From the NCBI GenBank assembly GCA_013003145.1, contig JABDLH010000017.1, positions 1 through 5,088 of the forward strand: 5,088 nucleotides of DNA. Direction: 5' to 3'. The translations under genes were made by a program, and so were the position numbers. The notes under the pieces were generated by a model, which saw nothing but the letters and a program-made list of their open reading frames with translations, was not told the origin of the DNA and ran no database searches. The DNA comes from Flavobacteriaceae bacterium (lineage in GTDB: Bacteria > Bacteroidota > Bacteroidia > Flavobacteriales > Flavobacteriaceae). Positions within the stretch are counted from its first letter, which is position 1, and each line of letters starts with the position of its first letter. Positions 1-5,088 of this stretch are shown here, piece after piece.

Positions 1-578
1 GGCTTAGCCTTTTTCAACAATTTTAGTAAAGAAGTGTTTACCAGCGGCAGATCATCGACCCAGGTTAGCTGGTCATCCTCGAAATACTCGTAGATCTGGT
101 CGTTGGGAGCGATCACTTCCTTGAACAGTTCGGCCACCAGCTCTTTATCCGACTCAAAGTCGCTCGAAGCCACAGACATATAATCCTTATAAAAAGGACT
201 TTCCTCTATTTTCTTGAGCAAAATGCGGACGTATTCTTCGTGGTAGTACCAGTTCTTGAGTTTGCGTTTTTTCAGCTCCTCTTCCAGTGCTTCATTATTG
301 GCGATCCGGAGCAACAAGCTGTTCTTTACGAACTTTTCCCTATCGGGTACATTTTCTGCTTCGTCCTGCAAGTATTTATTAGAAGAACGCTCTACCTTCT
401 CCGCAGCCATGGTGTGAAGCTCCTTAAGCAGGCTTAGCATAAGGAGGTATAAGGTATAGGTATTCTTAATACTCAGGGCTAAAAATTTTTCCTGTTTGTC
501 CAGGGATTCTTCCTTGGACTGGGTAAGGGCGTAAATGCATTGCATAACCTTTACCCGAATGTGCCTCCTTGTTAACAT
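1..578 (-). CDS. nusB: Transcription antitermination factor NusB, long Bacteroidota form (3' end outside window)
   Basis: NusB binds boxA RNA together with S10 (NusE) and helps RNA polymerase read through rRNA operons; it is cytoplasmic. The reverse complement gives 192 codons, open to the left edge, beginning MLTRRHIRVKVMQCIYAL. This is the characteristic N-terminus of flavobacterial NusB and aligns with the RRxARExAVQALY start of the short E. coli protein. The rest of the visible part is charged and mostly helical, with LLRIANNEALEEEL at 88-101, KNWYYHEEYVRILL at 108-121 and a conserved-looking LTWVDDLPLVNTSLL at 171-185. Such stretches make the Bacteroidota protein about 300 residues, against about 140 in E. 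coli; most of the RNA-binding core should lie beyond the window. I chose ATG at 576-578 because it gives the conserved first residues. No Shine-Dalgarno lies upstream; an AGGAGG occurs inside codons 4-5, which encode the conserved Arg pair. It is divergent from the ABC gene. Confidence 0.93.
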   Translation of the reverse strand, partial: MLTRRHIRVKVMQCIYALTQSKEESLDKQEKFLALSIKNTYTLYLLMLSLLKELHTMAAEKVERSSNKYLQDEAENVPDREKFVKNSLLLRIANNEALEEELKKRKLKNWYYHEEYVRILLKKIEESPFYKDYMSVASSDFESDKELVAELFKEVIAPNDQIYEYFEDDQLTWVDDLPLVNTSLLKLLKKAK

Positions 579-619
579 TTAAAAGAACTTTAGCCTGTGA
601 ATTACGTTTTATTGAGGGG

Positions 620-627
620 CAAAAATA
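620..627 (-). promoter_or_regulatory. Candidate -7 box for nusB
   Basis: Read on the minus strand this is TATTTTTG, a full match to the Bacteroidota -7 consensus TAnnTTTG. It would put the transcript start near 614 and leave a leader of roughly 35 nt before the nusB ATG, a plausible distance. I find no TTG at the expected spacing upstream for a -33 box, and the surroundings are AT-rich, so a chance match is possible. Confidence 0.35.
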
Positions 628-683
628 AGAATATAGCGGGAATAATTGACCATGAAACGGAGTATCTTATTAGTTTTATAACA

Positions 684-712
684 TTGGGTTTCGTCCCGAA
701 GACATATCTTTG
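684..712 (+). promoter_or_regulatory. Bacteroidota-type promoter for the ABC transporter gene
   Basis: TTG at 684-686 and TATCTTTG at 705-712 fit the primary sigma factor consensus of Bacteroidota (TTG at -33, TAnnTTTG at -7), with an 18-bp spacer inside the usual 17-23 range. Transcription would begin at about 717-719, giving a leader of about 38 nt to the ATG at 756. It lies in the intergenic region between two divergent genes, where a promoter is needed. The match is by eye; no start-site data are available. Confidence 0.65.
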
Positions 713-741
713 CGAACGTGCCGTAAAACAACCCATCCACT

Positions 742-752
742 AGCTAATAGCT
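742..752. repeat. Short palindrome AGCTA-A-TAGCT just before the ABC start codon
   Basis: A perfect 11-bp inverted repeat (5-bp arms around one A) ends three bases before the ATG at 756, inside the predicted leader. As DNA it could be a small operator placed downstream of the transcript start. As RNA it could form only a 3-4 bp hairpin next to the ribosome-binding zone. The arms are short, so it may be coincidence. Confidence 0.3.
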
Positions 753-755
753 TAC

Positions 756-2510
756 ATGAAGGAGCTCAAACATTTAAATAAATATTTCAGGAAATACTGG
801 TTTAAACTTTTAATGGGGGTGATCATCACCATTATTGCACGTGTCTTCCAGCTGGTAATGCCATCCTATGTAAATAAGTCCATACAGGTGGTAGAAGGTT
901 TCGTCGCCAATGAATTGAACGAAGAGGCGGCCAGGTCCATGTTGTTAGAATACATCCTGATCATTGTTGGGGCGGCACTACTTTCGGGCTTCTTCACCTT
1001 CCTGATGCGGCAGACTATCATCAATGTGTCGCGATATATTGAATACGATCTTAAGAACGAGGTTTTTGATCATTACCAGTTACTGAGTCTCAATTTCTAT
1101 AAAAAGAACCGCACCGGTGACCTGATGAACCGCATCAGTGAGGATGTCGGACAGGTTCGGCAATACGCCGGCCCGGCTATCATGTACGGGATACAGACCC
1201 TGACCCTATTTGTCTGTCTTATCCCACTTATGTTTATCAAAGCGCCTACCATCGCTTTCTACGCCCTGGTTCCCTTGCCTATCTTATCGGTGTTGATCTA
1301 CTGGATCAGCAGGATCATACATTTACGCAGCACCAAGGTTCAGCAATTCCTGTCTACCCTGTCTACTTTTGCACAGGAATCCTTTTCCGGTGTTGCCGTT
1401 ATAAAGGCATATAGCCTGGAACCCCAGGTAAACCAGGAGGCCTCACTGTTGGCTGAAGACGGTAAAACTAAAAGTATGGACCTCGCCAAGGTGCAGGCCT
1501 GGTTCTTCCCGCTGATGATCCTCCTGATCGGTATCAGCAATATCTTTGTGATCTATGTTGGCGGGATGCAGTACATTAACGGGGAGATAGAATCTGTTGG
1601 TACCATTGCCGAATTCATCCTTTACGTGAACATGCTCACCTGGCCCGTGGCCATCGTGGGTTGGCTTACCTCTATCGTTCAACGGGCGGAAGCCTCACAG
1701 AAACGTATCAATGAATTTTTACACGAGCAGCCCAGCATACAGAATCATTCGCATGAAGAGGATGAGATCCATGGGAAGATCACCTTTGACAAGGTGACCT
1801 TTACCTACGAAGACACTAACATCACCGCCCTCAAGAATATATCCTTTAGCGTGAATCCCGGTGAGACCGTGGCCATACTCGGTAAAACAGGGTCGGGCAA
1901 ATCGACCATACTGGATCTTGTTGCCCGCTTATACGATGTGAGCTCCGGGGAGATCCGCCTGGACGACAGGCCTATCACCTCCCTTAACCTTGAAGCCCTT
2001 CGCTCCTCCCTGGGAGCCGTTCCACAGGATGCTTTCCTGTTTTCTGACAGTATCCGGAATAATATCAAGTTCGGGAAAGAAGACGCCACTGAAGAGGAGA
2101 TCGTGGAGGTAGCAAAAATGGCCGTTGTTCATGATAATATCATGGGCTTTACCAACGGGTATGATACGGTACTGGGAGAAAGGGGTATTACGCTCAGTGG
2201 TGGACAGAAACAACGGGTATCAATCGCCAGGGCCTTACTGAAAAGCCCCAGGATCTATCTTTTTGACGATTGTCTTTCCGCGGTTGACACGGAGACCGAA
2301 GAAGAAATATTGAACAATCTTAAAAGAGCTTCCCAGGACAGAACCACACTGATCGTCAGTCACCGGGTTTCCTCGGCCAAGAATGCCGATAAGATTATAG
2401 TACTGGAAGAAGGGCGTATCATACAGGAAGGGAAACACCACGGTTTGTTGGCTGTAGACGGTTACTACAAGGAGCTTTATAACAGCCAGCTGTCAGAGAA
2501 AGAAAACTAG
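756..2510 (+). CDS. ABC exporter half-transporter, fused permease and ATPase, degenerate Walker B (MdlA/BmrC-like)
   Basis: A 584-residue inner-membrane protein with the fused layout of ABC exporters (MsbA/MdlAB type). The N-terminal domain (about 15-305) has around six membrane segments, near 16-37, 65-85, 140-160, 164-184, 250-270 and 283-303. The ATPase domain (about 340-575) is complete: A-loop Tyr351, Walker A GKTGSGKST at 376-384, Q-loop Gln424, X-loop GERG at 474-477, signature LSGGQ at 480-484, Walker B IYLFD ending at Asp504, D-loop SAVD at 508-511 and H-loop His536. The residue after Walker B, normally catalytic Glu, is Asp505. The DDCLSAVD pattern resembles E. coli MdlA, B. subtilis BmrC and TM287, the degenerate halves of heterodimeric exporters, so this is inferred to pair with another half-transporter; none is in the window. 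The substrate cannot be told from sequence. The start has no Shine-Dalgarno but lies about 38 nt below a good promoter. It is followed after 79 bp by the PUR gene. Confidence 0.93.
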   Translation: MKELKHLNKYFRKYWFKLLMGVIITIIARVFQLVMPSYVNKSIQVVEGFVANELNEEAARSMLLEYILIIVGAALLSGFFTFLMRQTIINVSRYIEYDLKNEVFDHYQLLSLNFYKKNRTGDLMNRISEDVGQVRQYAGPAIMYGIQTLTLFVCLIPLMFIKAPTIAFYALVPLPILSVLIYWISRIIHLRSTKVQQFLSTLSTFAQESFSGVAVIKAYSLEPQVNQEASLLAEDGKTKSMDLAKVQAWFFPLMILLIGISNIFVIYVGGMQYINGEIESVGTIAEFILYVNMLTWPVAIVGWLTSIVQRAEASQKRINEFLHEQPSIQNHSHEEDEIHGKITFDKVTFTYEDTNITALKNISFSVNPGETVAILGKTGSGKSTILDLVARLYDVSSGEIRLDDRPITSLNLEALRSSLGAVPQDAFLFSDSIRNNIKFGKEDATEEEIVEVAKMAVVHDNIMGFTNGYDTVLGERGITLSGGQKQRVSIARALLKSPRIYLFDDCLSAVDTETEEEILNNLKRASQDRTTLIVSHRVSSAKNADKIIVLEEGRIIQEGKHHGLLAVDGYYKELYNSQLSEKEN

Positions 2511-2517
2511 AATTTTG

Positions 2518-2548
2518 TTGCTGAATTAGCTTTTTTTTCACATTTTTG
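2518..2548 (+). promoter_or_regulatory. Weak candidate promoter for the PUR-family gene
   Basis: TTG at 2518-2520 and CATTTTTG at 2541-2548 are separated by 20 bp. This fits the Bacteroidota spacing, but the first base of the -7 box is C instead of T. The predicted leader to the ATG at 2590 would be about 37 nt, close to the geometry of the ABC promoter. The T-rich run at 2531-2538 lies in the spacer. Read-through from the ABC gene is the alternative, since I see no strong terminator between the two genes. Confidence 0.3.
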
Positions 2549-2589
2549 GGAATCCCCTTTATAGCAAATACTAACTAGATACCGATGTA

Positions 2590-2961
2590 ATGAGCGAAAA
2601 AGAATTAATGGAACAGGAAGAAATTTATTCTAAAGTTTTAAGAGCAGGAAGGCGCACTTATTTTTTCGATGTACGCAGCACAAAGGCAGGAGATTATTAC
2701 CTCACGATCACCGAAAGCAAGAAATTTACCCACGACGACGGATCATTCCACTACAAGAAACACAAGATCTATCTTTACAAAGAAGACTTCGCTTCTTTCC
2801 GGGAGATTATGGAAGAGATGATGGATTACATCATCGACGAGAAAGGAACCGAGGTGATCTCTGAAAGACACCAGAAGGATTTCAAAAAAGAAGAACTGGA
2901 TGAAAAGGAAGAGGCTAAAACCACTGAAAATTTCACCGATATCGATTTTGACGACATTTAA
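2590..2961 (+). CDS. PUR-family (DUF3276) DNA/RNA-binding protein
   Basis: A 123-residue cytoplasmic protein of the small bacterial PUR family (DUF3276), related to the repeat unit of eukaryotic Pur-alpha and to the Borrelia PUR protein. These bind single-stranded DNA and RNA, and each chain has one PUR repeat that dimerises. The repeat spans about 10-85: IYSKVLRAGRRTYFFDV at 12-28 and YYLTITESKKF at 36-46 form the beta strands, KHKIYLYKEDF at 57-67 is the family's last strand, and residues 68-84 form the helix. After about 95 comes a charged low-complexity tail ending DIDFDDI, strongly acidic at the tip. The length is normal for the family. I chose ATG at 2590 because it begins the family-like N-terminus. 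There is no Shine-Dalgarno, and an ATG-TAA pair at 2585-2590 overlaps the start by one base. A terminator follows. The cellular role in Bacteroidota is not established. Confidence 0.9.
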   Translation: MSEKELMEQEEIYSKVLRAGRRTYFFDVRSTKAGDYYLTITESKKFTHDDGSFHYKKHKIYLYKEDFASFREIMEEMMDYIIDEKGTEVISERHQKDFKKEELDEKEEAKTTENFTDIDFDDI

Positions 2962-2980
2962 TTCAGACTTAAAAATATAC

Positions 2981-3008
2981 AACGGCCCTTATCCACGGGG
3001 TCGTTTTT
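2981..3008 (+). terminator. Intrinsic terminator after the PUR-family gene
   Basis: The left arm AACGGCCC at 2981-2988 pairs with GGGTCGTT at 2998-3005 (8 bp, one G-U pair) around a 9-base loop. The right arm runs into TTTTT at 3004-3008. It sits 20 bp past the PUR stop codon and 30 bp before the peptidase start, so it should end the upstream transcript. No equally clear promoter for the peptidase is visible after it. Confidence 0.8.
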
Positions 3009-3037
3009 GTTTAACACCCTTAGTAATCAGAATACTC

Positions 3038-5088
3038 ATGCTTAAGAAATCATTTTTATGGATCGCCCTTGTGGCGATAACCCTGGTCCACGGTCAGGAG
3101 GACCTCAGCCTTTCCTATTATCTGCCCGAAGGAACTAGTTACAATTCCGAGATCCCCACTCCTAAGGAAGTCATAGGGCACGAAGTAGGCGAATGGCATG
3201 TAACCCATGACAAATTGGTGCAGTATTACCAGGCTTTAGCTAAGAGTAGTGACCGCATCACACTTGAAAGCCGGGGATCAACCTACGAGGGCAGGCCCAT
3301 CCTGCTACTCACCGTAAGTTCTCCAGCAAACCTGGCGAGAATTGAAGAGATCAGGGAGGCGCACCTGGCCGCTACAGAAGAAAATAGTTCAGGAAGCGTG
3401 ACAGACCGCCCGATAGTGGTATACCAGGGGTTCTCCGTGCACGGTAACGAACCCAGTGGTGCCAATGCAGCCCTGGCCTATGCTTACCACCTGGCCGCAG
3501 CTGAAGGCCAGGATATAGAAGATAAATTAAAGAATATGGTCATTCTCCTGGATCCATCCTTTAACCCGGACGGCCTGCAACGTTTTGCCTATTGGGCCAA
3601 CACGAACAGGAGTATGAACCTGAACCCGGACAATAATGAACGTGAGTACCACGAAGTATGGCCCGGCGGGCGTACGAACCATTACTGGTTTGATCTGAAC
3701 AGGGATTGGCTACCGGTACAACTACCGGAGAGCAAAGCAAGGCTTGCCACTTTCCATAAATGGCTGCCGAATATACTGACCGATCACCACGAAATGGGGA
3801 CCAACTCCACCTTCTTCTTCCAACCGGGCGAACCGGACAGGGTTCACCCACTGACCCCGGAAATGAACCAGGAGCTCACCGCTGAGATCGGTACCTACCA
3901 TGCCAAAGCCTTAGATGGAATAGGCTCACTTTATTATACCGAAGAAAATTATGACGATTATTACTACGGTAAGGGATCTACCTTCCCTGACGTAAACGGG
4001 AGTATCGGTATCCTTTTTGAACAGGGCAGCTCACGGGGACATATACAGGAGAGTGAAAACGGTATTCTGACTTTTCCGTTCACCATCAAGAACCAGTTCA
4101 CCACGGCGCTTTCTACCATTGAAGCTGCAGAGAATATGAGGGAAAAGATCCTTTCATACCAACAAAGCTTTTATGAGGATGTCCGCAGTGAAGCGGGTAA
4201 GGACCGAGTGAAAGGATTTGTTTTCGGCAGTCCTGAGAACCGGGCAGCTTCCTGGGAATTGGCCAGGATCCTGGAGCAACATAAGATAAAAGTTCACCAC
4301 CTTGAAAAAGACCTTAAGGCCGGTGGCGAAACCTTCAGCCCGGGAACGGCCTACATCGCCCCTTCCGATCAAAAGAATTACAGGCTTCTCAAAGCCATGT
4401 TCGAAAAAAGAACGACGTTTAAAGACAGCCTGTTCTACGATATTTCTGCATGGACTTTCCCATTGGCCTTTAACGTGGATTACGCCTCTGTGGGATCTCT
4501 TGACGGTGCAGGTCAGCCGATAGAGAAATTGGAACCGCTAAGTGGAAGCGTGGATAAGAGGAGTAATTATGCTTACCTGTTTGAATGGCATGAATACTTT
4601 ACACCTAAAGCGCTTAACCGGATCGTGAATAAGGGGCTGCGCGCAAAAGTTGCCAAAGGTCCATTTACCCTGGAGGGCAAAAAGTACGACTACGGCACCA
4701 TTATGGTCCCGGTGGCCAACCAGGATATGGATGCACAGGCCATTCACGATTTCCTGACCGAGGTCGCAAAAGACAGTTACCTGCAAATCCACGGCGTGAG
4801 CACCGGTTACACCCAAGGAATTGACCTGGGTAGCAACGAATTTGACCCGGTGAAAAAGCAGAAAGTAGCGCTTATTGTAGGTAGTGGTATCCGGTCTTAC
4901 GATGCCGGGGAGATCTGGCATTTATTCGATACCCGCTATGACATGCAGATCACTAAGATCGATACTGAATACCTGCAACGAGTGGACCTGAGCGATTACA
5001 CCGATATAATTATTCCAAGTGTGTACAGTACTTCGGTACTGGATTCTGCAGCAGCGAAGAAACTGGACCAATGGGCAAGGTCCGGGGG
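3038..5088 (+). CDS. Secreted M14-family zinc carboxypeptidase-like protein (3' end outside window)
   Basis: 683 codons are visible, open to the right edge. An N-terminal signal peptide (MLKK, hydrophobic 6-17, probable cleavage after Gly19, no lipobox Cys) suggests export to the periplasm or beyond. The M14 metallopeptidase domain spans about 55-370. Zinc ligands His135 and Glu138 are in HGNEPSG; the NPDG motif is at 176-179 and the substrate-contacting NRDW at 221-224. The third zinc ligand is probably His251 in DHHEMG, and the catalytic Glu328 lies in FEQGSSRG. All key residues are present, so it should be active, cutting C-terminal residues or a peptide/amide bond; the exact substrate is unknown. 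Residues 390-605 hold two similar modules (near 408-445 and 526-562). From about 608, KVALIVGSGIRSYD followed by DYTDIIIPS at 653-661 looks like the start of a class I amidotransferase-like fold. ATG at 3038 gives the signal peptide directly. The gene lies downstream of a terminator, so it is probably transcribed separately. Confidence 0.9.
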   Translation, partial: MLKKSFLWIALVAITLVHGQEDLSLSYYLPEGTSYNSEIPTPKEVIGHEVGEWHVTHDKLVQYYQALAKSSDRITLESRGSTYEGRPILLLTVSSPANLARIEEIREAHLAATEENSSGSVTDRPIVVYQGFSVHGNEPSGANAALAYAYHLAAAEGQDIEDKLKNMVILLDPSFNPDGLQRFAYWANTNRSMNLNPDNNEREYHEVWPGGRTNHYWFDLNRDWLPVQLPESKARLATFHKWLPNILTDHHEMGTNSTFFFQPGEPDRVHPLTPEMNQELTAEIGTYHAKALDGIGSLYYTEENYDDYYYGKGSTFPDVNGSIGILFEQGSSRGHIQESENGILTFPFTIKNQFTTALSTIEAAENMREKILSYQQSFYEDVRSEAGKDRVKGFVFGSPENRAASWELARILEQHKIKVHHLEKDLKAGGETFSPGTAYIAPSDQKNYRLLKAMFEKRTTFKDSLFYDISAWTFPLAFNVDYASVGSLDGAGQPIEKLEPLSGSVDKRSNYAYLFEWHEYFTPKALNRIVNKGLRAKVAKGPFTLEGKKYDYGTIMVPVANQDMDAQAIHDFLTEVAKDSYLQIHGVSTGYTQGIDLGSNEFDPVKKQKVALIVGSGIRSYDAGEIWHLFDTRYDMQITKIDTEYLQRVDLSDYTDIIIPSVYSTSVLDSAAAKKLDQWARSG

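Noticed and set aside
240..437. 65-codon plus-strand open frame with hydrophobic residues
   Set aside because: It is the antisense shadow of nusB; its hydrophobic look comes from reading the complement of Lys/Glu-rich codons.
561..566. AGGAGG (minus strand) as a Shine-Dalgarno for a later nusB start
   Set aside because: The next in-frame ATG is 18 bases away, too far, and starting there would remove the conserved LTRRHIR N-terminus. The bases simply encode Arg-Arg.
646..670. TTGACC followed by TATCTT resembling a classical sigma-70 promoter
   Set aside because: The spacing is only about 11 bp, and Bacteroidota use a different consensus, matched better at 684-712.
1443..2213. Several overlapping minus-strand open frames of 79-94 codons
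   Set aside because: All lie inside the ABC transporter gene, overlap each other in different frames and resemble no known protein.
2507..2538. Run of eight T (2531-2538) after the ABC gene as a terminator
   Set aside because: The only stems before it are three or four base pairs (GCT/AGC, or AATT/AATT), too weak for a convincing intrinsic terminator.
3002..3009. Possible -7 box for the peptidase gene at the terminator T-tract (CGTTTTTG)
   Set aside because: The TA of the consensus is missing and the bases are already explained by the terminator; no suitable TTG spacing supports it.
4302..4523. 73-codon plus-strand open frame
   Set aside because: It is out of frame inside the peptidase gene, with no start signal or recognisable content.
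4538..4921. 127-codon open frame on the minus strand
   Set aside because: It lies wholly antisense to the M14 peptidase frame, which carries clear family motifs and stays open throughout. The antisense translation shows no recognisable domain.

Overview
The window looks like ordinary chromosome from a marine-type member of the Flavobacteriia (phylum Bacteroidota). Four signs support this: the long Bacteroidota form of NusB, a small single-domain PUR (DUF3276) protein, the absence of Shine-Dalgarno sequences upstream of the starts, and a promoter matching the Bacteroidota TTG / TAnnTTTG consensus. Base composition and codon use look even by eye, and I see no mobile element, tRNA, rRNA, CRISPR array or phage gene.

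Layout: (1) 1-578, minus strand, 5' part of nusB, running off the left edge. (2) 579-755, divergent intergenic region with a good promoter for the rightward gene, a weaker candidate for nusB, and a small palindrome just before the rightward start codon. (3) 756-2510, plus strand, a fused membrane/ATPase half-transporter of the ABC exporter type whose catalytic Walker B glutamate is aspartate. (4) 2590-2961, plus strand, a 123-residue PUR-family nucleic-acid-binding protein, followed by an intrinsic terminator at 2981-3008. (5) 3038 to the right edge, plus strand, a secreted M14-family zinc metallopeptidase with all expected active-site residues. It has a long C-terminal part that holds an internal duplication and the start of a possible class I amidotransferase-like fold. 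Its 3' end lies outside the window.

The two largest partial genes (nusB and the M14 peptidase) are open to the window edges. The genes do not form an obvious single pathway. NusB (transcription antitermination) and the PUR protein (nucleic-acid binding) are housekeeping-type genes, the ABC protein is half of an exporter, and the peptidase acts outside the cytoplasm. The ABC and PUR genes could be partly co-transcribed, because no convincing terminator separates them. The terminator after the PUR gene separates it from the peptidase.

I did not find a clear new biological system. The points most worth checking are the degenerate ABC ATPase site with no partner gene in view, the duplicated module and fused C-terminal domain of the peptidase, and the acidic tail of the PUR protein.
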